NCBI GenBank assembly: GCA_021413735.1
Contig: JAIOPV010000203.1
Coordinates: 1-45,886 of the forward strand
Origin: Planctomycetota bacterium
Lineage (GTDB): Bacteria > Planctomycetota > Planctomycetia > Gemmatales > Gemmataceae
Length of the DNA stretch: 45,886 bases
Direction: 5' to 3'
A program made the translations under genes and the position numbers. Shown here one piece after another: positions 8,131 through 17,207 of the stretch (positions are counted from its first letter, which is position 1; each line of letters starts with the position of its first letter). The notes under the pieces were generated by a model, which was not told the origin of the DNA, searched no databases, and worked only from the letters and a program-made list of their open reading frames with translations.

Positions 8131-9159
8131 ATGGAAGTCTACTTTCTGGATGTCGGGCAGGGGACCTGCAATGTCATCCTGCTCGGCAAGCGGCGGGCCA
8201 TAGTTATCGATACTGGCCGCCGCGCGTCGGACTTGAGGTTGCTCCTCAACCACCTCGGAATTGATACGCTTGCTTGCCTCGCCATCTCTCACCTCGATTC
8301 TGATCACGCTGGCGGAGCCCCGGCAATCCTCACCGAATTCCGCAACCGAATCGAAAAAGTCTGCTACCCAAACGACCATAGGGTTCAATCCACACCACTG
8401 TGGGGGAAAATACGTTCGGAGATGAGGCTCGGTCACCTCGCCAAAGAACAACTCGTGCGGCTTGAGTGGCAGGATAAGCCGAAATGTATCTGGCGTTCGT
8501 CGCGGCAGAGCGTGGAATTAAAGCTGTTCTCCCCGACCTTCGGCGAGAACCAGGCCGCCATGATGGCCAGCGACTCGAACGCAGCGAGTGGCGTACTTGT
8601 GCTAAAGGTCGGAGACCGCCGGATCGTCTTCCCCGGCGATTCCAGCCTCGACCAGTGGCGGGTAATCCGAAATTGTCGCGGATCTGTCCTCACTTGCGAT
8701 GCCATCGCGGTTCCGCACCACGCCGGTATGATCTGGCCCTCGCACTGGGATGACGCCAAAATACGGGCCGAACTGCACTGGTTGTACACGGAGGCGGTCA
8801 GCCCAAAGCATGCCATCGTGTCGGTCGGAACGAGCAACACTGAGGGGCACCCAAGGGGAGAGGTCACGGACGAGCTTCGGAAGCTCGGGGCCGTGGTGGT
8901 GTGCACTCAACTCACCAAGCAGTGTTGTAAGCGACCAGAGAGCCAGAGGCCGGCCTTGATTCCGCTCATCATCCCTGGCAGGTCTCGGGCAGTGAAGACT
9001 TCGACCAGAAGCGGTAACAGCAAGGACATCGGCTGCGCCGGTACGGTTGTCGTTGACATCACCCCCGATGCCTTCGCGATCCGACGCCTAACGCAGCACC
9101 GAAGTGCGGTTGGAGCAATGGGAAGGAAAGCGGGATGTTCACCCCTCTGTTCTTCCTGA
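8131..9159 (+). CDS. ComEC-like metallo-beta-lactamase-fold hydrolase
   Basis: A 342-residue cytosolic protein. It begins MEVYFLDVGQGTCNVILL, the ComEC/Rec2-type start of the fold, with IDTG after it. The metal-binding HLDSDHAGG lies near residue 53. Further metal or catalytic residues are expected in FPGDSSLDQW, AVPHHAG and SNTEGHP. Unlike ComEC it has no membrane helices, so it is the stand-alone hydrolase. Cysteines cluster late (CTQLTKQCC and GCAGTVVVDI), which could make a small metal-binding tail. It follows the unknown gene by 32 bases and ends the operon. Stand-alone enzymes of this type act on phosphodiester or nucleotide substrates in various systems; the substrate here is unknown. 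Confidence 0.8.
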   Translation: MEVYFLDVGQGTCNVILLGKRRAIVIDTGRRASDLRLLLNHLGIDTLACLAISHLDSDHAGGAPAILTEFRNRIEKVCYPNDHRVQSTPLWGKIRSEMRLGHLAKEQLVRLEWQDKPKCIWRSSRQSVELKLFSPTFGENQAAMMASDSNAASGVLVLKVGDRRIVFPGDSSLDQWRVIRNCRGSVLTCDAIAVPHHAGMIWPSHWDDAKIRAELHWLYTEAVSPKHAIVSVGTSNTEGHPRGEVTDELRKLGAVVVCTQLTKQCCKRPESQRPALIPLIIPGRSRAVKTSTRSGNSKDIGCAGTVVVDITPDAFAIRRLTQHRSAVGAMGRKAGCSPLCSS

Positions 9160-9327
9160 TTCTCTGCTTATTCTGAGAGTTTTCGGCTTTACACATCCCG
9201 GCAATCTCGCCTTTCGGCCACAGTTACAATGCCGCGAACACGCAAGACACTCGCGGCAAACGCCGGGTCGCGGGCACGCGCAGTTCATCGGTAACACATT
9301 CCGCCGACGGCAACAGAAGCATTCCAT
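9139..9327 (-). CDS. Small cysteine-rich protein
   Basis: A 62-residue ORF with a perfect aggagg site seven bases before its ATG (minus strand, start 9327). It encodes MECFCCRRRNVLPMNCACP, then CRECLACSRHCNCGRK and a basic tail. Eleven cysteines fall in CxCC, CxC and CxxCxxC patterns, suggesting one or two zinc sites or Fe-S ligands. It converges on and overlaps the end of the metallo-hydrolase gene by 21 bases. The frame stays open upstream to 9402, but only the internal ATG has a ribosome site. I know no function; similar short Cys-rich ORFs seem to occur in Gemmata-like genomes. Confidence 0.6.
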   Translation of the reverse strand: MECFCCRRRNVLPMNCACPRPGVCRECLACSRHCNCGRKARLPGCVKPKTLRISRESGRTEG

Positions 9328-9502
9328 AACGCACCTCCTGCATACAGAAGAGCGCGAATCTGTCGAAAGCGCAAGCCACGTTGGAAACTTTTGTTGCCAC
9401 AATCGCTGCGAAGTGCCTGCCTGTTATTCATGTCGACGGATTGATCGGAAGGGAACCTTAGGGCCGTGCTGATAATGCACAAGCCCGAACAAGGGAGTTC
9501 CC

Positions 9503-9742
9503 ATGCAGAATACCACAGTTTGCCACGCTTGGGTCGTGTATCGGATGACTCTTCCAAAGAACGTGGTGGGTGGGAGCGTCGTCTGCAAGCAGGGTGAGTG
9601 GGAAGCGATTGACGCACAGCGACCTGGCTATCACACGTTGCTTCACTCCGGCATCAAGACAGAGCAGGAAGCAGAGAACTTGGCGCGGGGCACCCCTCCT
9701 CCAGTCGCGGCTGCTAAAGCGTTAGATGACCTGATTATGTGA
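9503..9742 (+). CDS. Hypothetical small protein
   Basis: A 79-residue ORF with a gggag site seven bases before ATG 9503. It contains CHAWVVYRMTLPKNVVGGSVVCKQGEWEAIDAQRPGY in the first half and a helix-forming tail (KTEQEAENLARG.. AAAKALDDLIM). No signal peptide or known domain is seen. It looks like a small cytosolic alpha/beta protein. It lies alone between the Cys-rich ORF and an alcohol dehydrogenase remnant, so context gives no clue. Confidence 0.55.
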   Translation: MQNTTVCHAWVVYRMTLPKNVVGGSVVCKQGEWEAIDAQRPGYHTLLHSGIKTEQEAENLARGTPPPVAAAKALDDLIM

Positions 9743-9792
9743 ATAGGTTCTATCGTCTACAATATTCGTTCGGTCACAACACGGAGACCGCT

Positions 9793-10099
9793 ATGAAGGC
9801 GGTGGGGCTTGTGGACGATGTTCTGGGGACCAGACATCTTCCAAACCAATCCATGGGAAGTCTTGGTTAGCGTCCGGGTTGCGGGTATCACCCCGACTGA
9901 ATTACTATGGGTACCGACCAATAAGACTCGCCAAGGGACTTGCCAGCCGTCCCCTGTAATTCCCGGTCTCGAATTTTCGGATGAGATCATTGCTATCGGC
10001 GAGGGCCTCAGTGGGATTGCTCCAGTCGACATGGTGGAGTTTAGAACGGTATTATTCGGTTGCCTGAACGTGCTTGAGATGGCAATTGGTCTGGGCTGA
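9793..10099 (+). pseudogene. Zinc-type alcohol dehydrogenase/quinone oxidoreductase remnant
   Basis: Begins MKAVGLVDD at ATG 9793, then changes frame. From about 9820 another frame gives GPDIFQTNPWEVLVSVRVAGITPTELLW and VIPGLEFSDEIIAIGEGLSGIAP. This is the GroES-like substrate domain of the medium-chain dehydrogenase family, where VIPGHEF..G is normal; the His and Gly are replaced here. Coding resemblance ends near 10030 and the Rossmann domain is absent. It is a 5' fragment with no expected activity. Confidence 0.65.
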
Positions 10100-10121
10100 A
10101 AAGATATCAGGAGAGCACGCG

Positions 10122-10673
10122 TTGGAAGAAACGACCGAAGGCCGTCCAGCCGATTCCAACGGCCCACATGGCGCCGACTCGCTGCTACCCATCGTCTACG
10201 ACGAACTCCGAAAACTCGCCGCAGCGAGGCTCGCTCAGGAGGCTCCCGGGCAAACTCTCGAGCCGACTGCTCTGGTCCACGAGGTCTACCTGAGGCTCCG
10301 TAATACCAATGGGCTGCGACTGTGGGACTCGCGCGGACATTTTTTCGCTGCTGCAGCCGAAGCCATGCGGCGCATCTTGGTCGAATCCGCCCGTCATCGG
10401 GGGAGGGTGAAACGGGGTGGGGGCCGTGTCCGGCAGGAGCTCACGGCTGCGGAACCGACTGCGACCGAACTCCACGAAGACGTTTTGGAGCTGGACGAGG
10501 CCCTCACACGCTTGGTGGTAGTGGATCGCGAGGCTGCCGAGTTGGTGCAACTCCGCTACTTCGCAGGCGTGACCTTGCATGACGCTGCGAGACTCTTATC
10601 CATCTCGCCCCGAACCGCGGACCGCCTTTGGGCTTATGCTCGGGCGTGGCTGCACCGCGAACTGAAGGGGTAG
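10122..10673 (+). CDS. ECF-type RNA polymerase sigma factor (TIGR02999 family)
   Basis: A 183-residue sigma factor of the type common in Planctomycetes and Acidobacteria. Region 2 is around DSLLPIVYDELRKLAAARLAQE and LEPTALVHEVYLRLR, with FFAAAAEAMRRILVESARHRGR following. Region 4 is LVQLRYFAGVTLHDAARLLSISPRTADRLWAYARAWLHREL, a helix-turn-helix. TTG 10122 is chosen because aggag lies about nine bases upstream; an earlier in-frame start at 10074 would include unrelated residues. The next gene is a Ser/Thr kinase with a planctomycete-type N-terminal segment. Such sigma-kinase pairs are known in this phylum, and the kinase is thought to control the sigma factor by phosphorylation. Confidence 0.9.
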   Translation: MEETTEGRPADSNGPHGADSLLPIVYDELRKLAAARLAQEAPGQTLEPTALVHEVYLRLRNTNGLRLWDSRGHFFAAAAEAMRRILVESARHRGRVKRGGGRVRQELTAAEPTATELHEDVLELDEALTRLVVVDREAAELVQLRYFAGVTLHDAARLLSISPRTADRLWAYARAWLHRELKG

Positions 10674-10776
10674 CAGCACTTACGAATTCCGGAAATTTTT
10701 TGGCGTACTTTCAGCGCGGCTGGCGCATTGGTAGTGCAGACCTGTTCGGTCACATTTAGAACGTCGGTGAATTGCG

Positions 10777-11160
10777 ATGAGCGAACGCGAGATCTTCGAC
10801 GGGGCGTTAGAGCACCACGACCCAGCCGAACGCCATGCCTACCTTCAAAGGGTGTGCGGAGGCAATGCCGCATTAAGGGAGCGGGTTGAGGCGCTCATCC
10901 GGTCGCACGAATCGGTGAGCCGGTTTCTGAACGTGCCCGCGCCTGAGCAACTTACCCCTCGAGCTGCCGACAGTCCCACCCGGACCATCGACCCCGCGTC
11001 CCCCGAGTTGGAAGCCGATGCCGAACCGGAGGCCGGCCCCGACCTGAGTTTCCTGGGTCGAACACTGAAGCCGGGGGGGCGTCGGCACGCTGGGCCACTA
11101 CGAGGTGCAAAACCTCCTCGGGCAGGGGGCGTTCGGACTGGTGTTCCGGGCGTTCGATGA
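10777..11160 (+). CDS. Ser/Thr kinase-WD40-LRR protein, N-terminal segment (frameshifted)
   Basis: Starts at ATG 10777 (MSEREIFDGALEHHDPAERHAYLQRVCGG). This helical leader of about 60 residues, with LRERVEALIRSHE, typically precedes planctomycete protein kinases. A Pro- and acidic-rich linker follows (residues 60-95). At about 11071-11078 a run of seven G breaks the frame; with six G the sequence would read LKPGGVGTLGHYEV straight into the kinase domain. Residues after that point up to 11160 are out of frame. It is the first part of a protein of about 1,450 residues that continues in the next two entries. A homopolymer error in the assembly is possible. Confidence 0.65.
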   Translation: MSEREIFDGALEHHDPAERHAYLQRVCGGNAALRERVEALIRSHESVSRFLNVPAPEQLTPRAADSPTRTIDPASPELEADAEPEAGPDLSFLGRTLKPGGRRHAGPLRGAKPPRAGGVRTGVPGVR

Positions 11161-11929
11161 ACGCTTGCACCGGCACGTCGCGATCAAGGTGCTCAGTCCG
11201 CAACTGGCGGCCACGTCGCCGCCCCGCAAGCGGTTCCTGCGTGAAGCTCGATCCGCGGCCGCCGTCAGGCACGAGAACGTCGTACAGGTCTACGCGGTCG
11301 AGGAGCAACCGCTGCCGTACCTCGTGATGGAACTCGTCGACGGGCAGACCCTCAAGGACAAGTTGAACGGGGCCGGGCCACTGGAAACGACCGAGGTTCT
11401 GAGCCTCGGCCGACAGATCGCCGCCGGACTCGCCGCCGCGCACGAGAAGGGATTGATACACCGCGACATCAAGCCCGCCAACATTCTGATCGAACCCGGC
11501 GTCGAGCCCCGGGTGAAGCTCAGCGACTTTGGCCTCGCCCGTGCCGTCGACGACGCCTCGATGACCCGGTCGGGAGTCATCTCCGGTACGCCCATGTACA
11601 TGGCACCGGAGCAAGCTCAAGGACTACCCCTGGACCACCGCGCCGACCTGTTCAGCCTGGGAAGTGTGCTGTACCAGATGGTCAGCGGGCGACCGCCGTT
11701 TCGGGCGGCCTCGACGGTCGCGGTCCTCAAGCGAGTCACCGACGAGACCCCTCGACCGATCCAGGAAATCGTTTCGAGCGTGCCCAAATGGCTCTGCACA
11801 ATCATCACGAAGCTGCACGCCAAACAGCCGGAAGACAGATCAAGTCTGCGAAGGAAGTTGCTGACCTGCTGGCACGCTGCGAGACCGATCTGCGGCACCA
11901 CGGCCGCGTCGAACTGCCGCCGGGCTTGA
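11105..11929 (+). CDS. Ser/Thr protein kinase domain (middle segment of split gene)
   Basis: A complete Hanks-type kinase domain read in the second frame. The Gly loop is LGQGAFGLVF, the ATP-binding lysine is in VAIKVL and the catalytic loop is HRDIKPANIL. The metal-binding DFGLA, activation-segment end GTPMYMAPEQA and the usual DLFSLGSVLYQM helix follow. The kinase ends near KLHAKQPEDR; around 11841 one base appears missing, because the natural continuation (KSAKEVADLLARC) lies in the first frame. So this part is out of frame with both ends of its gene by +1 and -1 shifts. All catalytic residues are intact, so loss is recent, or the indels are sequencing errors. The likely target is the upstream ECF sigma factor. 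Confidence 0.7.
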   Translation: MQNLLGQGAFGLVFRAFDERLHRHVAIKVLSPQLAATSPPRKRFLREARSAAAVRHENVVQVYAVEEQPLPYLVMELVDGQTLKDKLNGAGPLETTEVLSLGRQIAAGLAAAHEKGLIHRDIKPANILIEPGVEPRVKLSDFGLARAVDDASMTRSGVISGTPMYMAPEQAQGLPLDHRADLFSLGSVLYQMVSGRPPFRAASTVAVLKRVTDETPRPIQEIVSSVPKWLCTIITKLHAKQPEDRSSLRRKLLTCWHAARPICGTTAASNCRRA

Positions 11930-14900
11930 CGCCACCGGCACAGGAACCGGTCGCGACTCGGAGCGAACCGACTCCACCGCCCCCTCGTGGCTCACGTCGT
12001 CGGGCCATTGCAGCAGTTTGCGTCTTGGCGGTACTTGGTGGAGTGGTGCTTGCCGAGGCGACTGGCGTGGTGAATCTTGGCGACATGGTGCGGCGACGTC
12101 CCGTTCCTGACGCTCCGGAGGCGGAGAAAACGGAACCGCAACCGCCCCCTGACAAGTCTCCTCCTTCAACGAATTCGCAGCCGGTAGCTACAGTTCCCGC
12201 TGATTTACTCCGCAGAGAGGACATTCCGCTGGCAGTGTTGGCAACGCTAGGACACGGCGATCCCGCTCGCGCACCTGCGGACCTTGTCGCAGTCTTCGGT
12301 GAGGGCCGGTTCCGTGCGATCGAGGGGCCTCGTGCGCCAGCGTTCAGCCCCGACGGGTCAATGTTGGCTGTTGGAGCCGGGGAGGAAGTGCATCTCTTCA
12401 AGGCGGGTTCCGGCGAACGACTGAACGTGTTTGGTCCGTTCCGTGTTGTGGTATCGGTGTGCTTCTCGCCGGACGGCACCATGTTGGCTGTCGGGGACAG
12501 GGTGGTGAACCTCCTCGACGTTCGCACGGGTCGGGTTCTCCATACGCTGCGCCCTCAGAAGAACAATGAAATCGATTGGCTTTCCTTCACACCTGACGGT
12601 CGGCACTTGGTGGCGGGATCTCAGGACGGGTTGGGAACGACGCCGGTGTGGGACGTGAAGACGGGGGCGCTCGTCCACGAACTCCCGCCGCTCGTCTGCG
12701 GGGGCGGCAAAGATTCTGACGGCCGACTGTTGGTACTCGCGCGAGTACCGGGCGAGGATCGAATCAACGCTTATTCAGCAGAAACGGGCAAACTTGCATT
12801 CCCCGGACCCAAATGGCCGCAGTTCAAGTGGCCCAACGAAGTCACCAGGGCCTCGTTGAACGCATCTGGCCATCAGCTGGCCCTCGGAAAGGCCGACCGT
12901 GTTGCCGTGTGGGATATCGACTCGCTGAGGGACAATCCGGACGCCAAGCCGCTATTCGACAGGAAGACGCCCGGCAGTTGGCTGAGTTTTGCTCACGGCT
13001 CCGATCGCCTCTGGACAGCTGAGTTCAACCCCGGGCACCTCGCGGACTTCCACGTCCGGTGTTGGGATCCGTCCACCGGCAAGGAGGTCACATCGGTGGC
13101 GCTCAAGCGTCCCTCGGGTGAAGTATGGTTCGCCTTGAGCCAGGATGACAGTACCCTCTTCGCCTCGTCTCGTTACGAATCCTTCCTCCAGTTGTACGAC
13201 ACTCGCTCGGGCACCCCACGCTTCGCTCACCGTGGTCACATGAACCAAACTCACGCTCTCGCGTTCAACCCCGACGGCCGCTTGCTGGCATCCGGTGGGC
13301 AGGACGGGGCGGTGAAAGTCTGGGACGTGGCCACCGGCACCGAGAAGTACGCATTTTTCTCATGGTCCTGGATCCAAAATGTTGCGTTCAACCACGACGG
13401 AAGTCGCCTCGCGGCGCGTGACTCCGTCGGCACGGTGACGCTCTGGAGGATGACCGACGGCAGCCGCGTTTGGTCAACCAAGACGGCGGAGGGTCACGGG
13501 CAGAAACTCCGATTCAGCCCGGATGGAATGCTCATCGCCCTCACGACTCGCGAAGGCGGGGTACGGTTCCTGCGAGCGTCCGATGGCTCCGAAGTACACC
13601 ACTGGCCGGACCTGCACCGCGGTGAATCTCGTGGCGTCGCGTTCAGTCCGGATGGTACGCGGTTCGCGAGTGCCGGACTCGATGGAACACTCGTCGTCGC
13701 GGAGGTCGCCGCGGGTAAAGTGTTCAACCGGTTCGTTTCAAAAACCTCGGCGGAACCGGTCGAGTTCACGGCCGATGGCACGGCGGTCCTCTGCGGTTAC
13801 TTCTCTCCGGAACCGGTGATCCGACATTGGAATCTGAAAAGCGAACAGTCGGAAGTCTACAAGGGGCACGGCGGGATCATCAGCAGTCTCTCGCTCCAGG
13901 GGCAACTCCTCGCTTCTTGTGGGCACGACCGCGTCATTCGACTGTGGGATCTGACCGACCCCGCCAGGCGTTCGCTCGCGCTGGCCGCTCTCCCCGATTC
14001 CGCGCAACCCGATCGCGTCGCGTTCAGCCCGGACGGTCGGTACTTGGCGTCTGCCAACCAGGACGGAACGCTGCACATGTTTCGCCTCAACCGACCCGGG
14101 GAGGCCATCAGGGACTGGATGGCGGCGCGTCAGGGGCCGCCTCCAGGACTGAAGAACGATGTCTGGCTGAAGCGCGTGGAAGGGCTTCATGGGGTGAACC
14201 TCTTCGACGCGGTTCGGGACCGCTTCCGCGAGTTGAACTCCAACGTCGAAGTACCGGTGCAAGGCGCCGCGATTCGGAAGGGCAAGGTGGCGTCGGTGGA
14301 CATGAATTCTTCAAAAGTTACGGATTTTTCGCCCCTCCGTGCGCTGCCGGATCTCCAGTCGCTTTGGTTGTTCGAGACGTCATTTAGCGACAAGGACTTT
14401 GGTTACATCCGCGGGGCGACCGGCCTCCGGGATTTACACTGTGGATATTTCTTTGGCGTCAAGAACGTGACCGACAAGGCGGTCGAGGTCATTCGCGAGT
14501 TCAAGGAACTCGAAAGTTTGGACATCTGGGGAACGCAGCTCACCGACACGGGGCTCGGGCAACTGCACACCCTGAGGCGTTTGAAGAAACTGATTCTCGG
14601 GCGGACGAGGATCACGGACGCCGGGATGCCGACGCTCGCTCGCTTTCCAGAATTAACCGAACTGCGTCTCAACTTCGACAACGTCTCCGACGCCGGGCTC
14701 CCGCCGCTCAAGGGGTTGAAGTTGCAATTGCTCGCGCTTGAGGCGACGGCGACCAGCGATGCCGGACTCAAGGACATTGCCGCAATCCGGTCGCTCCGCA
14801 AACTTGACCTGATTGGAACGAAGGTTCAGGGGCCGGGGTTGGTTCACCTCAAAGCGCTGCCCGAGTTGACCGAGTTGTGGCTGGACGGTACGTCCGTGTC

Positions 14901-15132
14901 GGGCGAGGGGTTGCGGAACCTCGCCGAACTGTTGGTACTTGAGACCCTGGGGCTCGACGCGACTCCAATCGGGGACGACGATCTAGTCCACCTCAAGAAC
15001 ATCAAGCGGCTCAAGTACGTGCGATTGCGAGGGGCAAAAGTCACTGCGGCCGGTGTCAAAAAGCTGGCTGAGGAGTTGCCGAATTGCGCCATCTCGAGCA
15101 GTCACGGTGATTTTCAGCCGAGGAACAGATGA
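11788..15132 (+). CDS. WD40 propeller plus leucine-rich repeat C-terminal part of kinase
   Basis: True coding in this frame begins near 11842 (KSAKEVADLLARCETDL, the end of the kinase lobe). A single membrane helix follows at about residues 70-90 (AIAAVCVLAVLGGVVLAEA), then a Pro-rich linker. From residue 170 to about 785 come ten or more WD40 blades, recognisable by repeated FSPDGxxLA and VWDxxTG. The last 250 residues hold about eight leucine-rich repeats with LTDTGLGQLHTL and ITDAGMPTL patterns. Topology would place the kinase in the cytosol and the propeller and LRR part across the membrane as a sensor. It is the 3' part of the gene starting at 10777; the start at 11788 is only where this frame opens. 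Confidence 0.75.
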   Translation: MALHNHHEAARQTAGRQIKSAKEVADLLARCETDLRHHGRVELPPGLTPPAQEPVATRSEPTPPPPRGSRRRAIAAVCVLAVLGGVVLAEATGVVNLGDMVRRRPVPDAPEAEKTEPQPPPDKSPPSTNSQPVATVPADLLRREDIPLAVLATLGHGDPARAPADLVAVFGEGRFRAIEGPRAPAFSPDGSMLAVGAGEEVHLFKAGSGERLNVFGPFRVVVSVCFSPDGTMLAVGDRVVNLLDVRTGRVLHTLRPQKNNEIDWLSFTPDGRHLVAGSQDGLGTTPVWDVKTGALVHELPPLVCGGGKDSDGRLLVLARVPGEDRINAYSAETGKLAFPGPKWPQFKWPNEVTRASLNASGHQLALGKADRVAVWDIDSLRDNPDAKPLFDRKTPGSWLSFAHGSDRLWTAEFNPGHLADFHVRCWDPSTGKEVTSVALKRPSGEVWFALSQDDSTLFASSRYESFLQLYDTRSGTPRFAHRGHMNQTHALAFNPDGRLLASGGQDGAVKVWDVATGTEKYAFFSWSWIQNVAFNHDGSRLAARDSVGTVTLWRMTDGSRVWSTKTAEGHGQKLRFSPDGMLIALTTREGGVRFLRASDGSEVHHWPDLHRGESRGVAFSPDGTRFASAGLDGTLVVAEVAAGKVFNRFVSKTSAEPVEFTADGTAVLCGYFSPEPVIRHWNLKSEQSEVYKGHGGIISSLSLQGQLLASCGHDRVIRLWDLTDPARRSLALAALPDSAQPDRVAFSPDGRYLASANQDGTLHMFRLNRPGEAIRDWMAARQGPPPGLKNDVWLKRVEGLHGVNLFDAVRDRFRELNSNVEVPVQGAAIRKGKVASVDMNSSKVTDFSPLRALPDLQSLWLFETSFSDKDFGYIRGATGLRDLHCGYFFGVKNVTDKAVEVIREFKELESLDIWGTQLTDTGLGQLHTLRRLKKLILGRTRITDAGMPTLARFPELTELRLNFDNVSDAGLPPLKGLKLQLLALEATATSDAGLKDIAAIRSLRKLDLIGTKVQGPGLVHLKALPELTELWLDGTSVSGEGLRNLAELLVLETLGLDATPIGDDDLVHLKNIKRLKYVRLRGAKVTAAGVKKLAEELPNCAISSSHGDFQPRNR

Positions 15133-15314
15133 GATGCGAAATTGCTGTCCCGGGAAGAAGTTCTTGGCAAGCACTCCTTGCACATCGTTTGAATCGAAGG
15201 ACATGGTCATGCAGCGACGGAGCGAACGGAAAACAAACTAACCCCTTGTGATTTTTCACCTTTGGCAAAGTCACACCGGAACCGAGTCGGACCATTCTTG
15301 TGGAGGCAATTCCT

Positions 15315-17207
15315 ATGAAACGATCGCTTGCGATATACCTCGTGATGGTGATCCCGATTGCCGTCGACGCTGCCGATCCTCCGAAGCAGCCAGAACCGGC
15401 CGCGAAGGGTGTAGCACCGCAATCTGATCTGGACAAAATGCTCAGGTTGATCGGGCACCCGTTGGTCGTCGACAATCGACGGATCGTGTTCAATGCCTAC
15501 GGTAGCTATGAACAGGTCTCTTCCCGGTGGGTGAAGGACGTGGAAAAGTTGAAGTCATCGGCCGTGCCAGAGGTGGCCAAAGTCGCGAAACAAGCCTCAC
15601 AGAAAGTGGAAGCAAAGCTCAAGTTGATCGAGCAGACGGAGAAAGCAAAAGATGAATTGACGCGTGCCGCTGCTCGCAAAAATCTCACGGGGGGAGTAGG
15701 AATCGCGGCGCTGCAGGATCTCCTCTTTGGTCTGAACGAGGTCGAACTGGAGCATTTGAAAGACGCTGGCCGAATCAGCCGCGAGGACGTCAATGGGCTC
15801 CTCCAAAGGCGAGCCGAACTGAACGCCGCCGCCACGCAGCAGTTCATGAAATATTTTGCCGAGGCGCTGCCGATCCAGATCCTCGCCTCACGAAAAATCT
15901 ACCGGCTTAAAAACGAGGCCGCCGTCGCAATCCCCGACGCCTTCGAGCCCTTGCTCGAGCGAGTGCGTGATCGGGCGGGAAAGGGGGAACCGACCGTTGT
16001 GGTGCGGGCCGCCATCGACCCGGCGTATGATTTCGTAGACGGCCGGGACACCACGACGGCACTGTTTGACGTGCGGAACAAAAGCGACAAGCCACTCACC
16101 CAGTTGACAATCAAGATGGAATTTGCAACGTCTGAGGGCAAGCGAACCGTATACGGATACATTCCGAAGCTGGAAGCGGGCGCCGCGGCGTGGTTCGATC
16201 CGGTGCCTGTGGCCCGCGGATTCCTCCTGGACGAACCGCGTCCCCCGGGTGGTGGTATCAACAAACTGGAGGCAGCTTCTTACTCCATCTGGTGCGATCA
16301 ATTCCGCTCCGAGAGCGAGAAGTTGCAACCGACCCCGATCGATCAGTTCAAAATCTTGCAAATGCTCTATGCCCTGTCCCCGGGCACGAAGTACATCTCT
16401 GTCGGCGGGCAGAAGGAACCGTCCGGTCGCCTCACATTTACCATCACCCGGTTCAACCGAGAGGCCCCAAATAAGGGGTTGGCGTTCGATTACACGGAAA
16501 CGGTGCAGAACGCCAAAGCGCCCAAGGTGACAAAAGTTGAAGCCAGTGTGACGTTGCCGACACCCAAGTGGGACAAACAAAAACGGCTGATGGATCTGGA
16601 CCCCTTGATCGTGAACGTGAAGGCGGGCCAGAACGTGTTGAAGTTCACGCTACAGGAGGATAGTAAGGGGTGCTGGAACTGGAACACGCCTTTGGACAAG
16701 TTTGTGATGCAGTCCGTTCCCACGGAAGAGTTCAAGGCGCACGATGAACTCATGCAACGCTTGCGAGCCGCGGTGATCGCAAAGCGTGTGTCGGATGTCA
16801 AGGCGCTCGCTCAAGAAGCGCTCGACAAATACCCCGATACCCCCGCAGAGCAGTTCGCGAAAATGTCCCTCTCGGAACTGAAGGACGGGAAGGAGGTGGC
16901 GAACTCATTCAAGGTGAACTCGGTGTGGGTTGGGGATGACAAAGTTTTCACCGTCACGGAACTCAACGGCGAGAAATTTACCGCAACGATCGCGGTCGGT
17001 AGCGATATCAAGAGGCTGGTGAAAGGCACAATCACGGATACCAAGATCAGTTGGCTGGCGCAGGACGTCCGGGTCGGGCAAGGTGGAGCAGGTGGTGACA
17101 ACTTCGGAACGTTCGGGAGTGACATCCGCGGCGACAAAATCGACTTTGTCTGGAACGATGGTGGTAACAAAGGAAAGTACACTCTCCGTCTTAAGAAGGA
17201 GAAATGA
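15315..17207 (+). CDS. Hypothetical secreted protein
   Basis: A 630-residue protein I do not recognise. The start ATG 15315 follows gtggagg; the signal peptide is MKRSLAIYLVMVIPIAVDA. A long charged helical region (residues 70-200) with many Lys and Glu may form a coiled coil. Beta-rich segments follow at about 230-330, 350-450 and 520-625. The first contains DVRNKSDKPLTQLTIKMEF, which resembles domains that describe protein-protein contacts in secreted planctomycete proteins. The last region (NSVWVGDDKVFTVTELNGEKFTATI) looks like a lipocalin-type or tail barrel repeat. It follows the giant kinase by 180 bases on the same strand and overlaps the DUF1501 fragment by four bases. Confidence 0.7.
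   Translation: MKRSLAIYLVMVIPIAVDAADPPKQPEPAAKGVAPQSDLDKMLRLIGHPLVVDNRRIVFNAYGSYEQVSSRWVKDVEKLKSSAVPEVAKVAKQASQKVEAKLKLIEQTEKAKDELTRAAARKNLTGGVGIAALQDLLFGLNEVELEHLKDAGRISREDVNGLLQRRAELNAAATQQFMKYFAEALPIQILASRKIYRLKNEAAVAIPDAFEPLLERVRDRAGKGEPTVVVRAAIDPAYDFVDGRDTTTALFDVRNKSDKPLTQLTIKMEFATSEGKRTVYGYIPKLEAGAAAWFDPVPVARGFLLDEPRPPGGGINKLEAASYSIWCDQFRSESEKLQPTPIDQFKILQMLYALSPGTKYISVGGQKEPSGRLTFTITRFNREAPNKGLAFDYTETVQNAKAPKVTKVEASVTLPTPKWDKQKRLMDLDPLIVNVKAGQNVLKFTLQEDSKGCWNWNTPLDKFVMQSVPTEEFKAHDELMQRLRAAVIAKRVSDVKALAQEALDKYPDTPAEQFAKMSLSELKDGKEVANSFKVNSVWVGDDKVFTVTELNGEKFTATIAVGSDIKRLVKGTITDTKISWLAQDVRVGQGGAGGDNFGTFGSDIRGDKIDFVWNDGGNKGKYTLRLKKEK

Noticed and set aside
10952..11620. Minus-strand frame of 222 residues
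   Set aside because: Antisense of the kinase domain, whose catalytic motifs on the plus strand are unmistakable.
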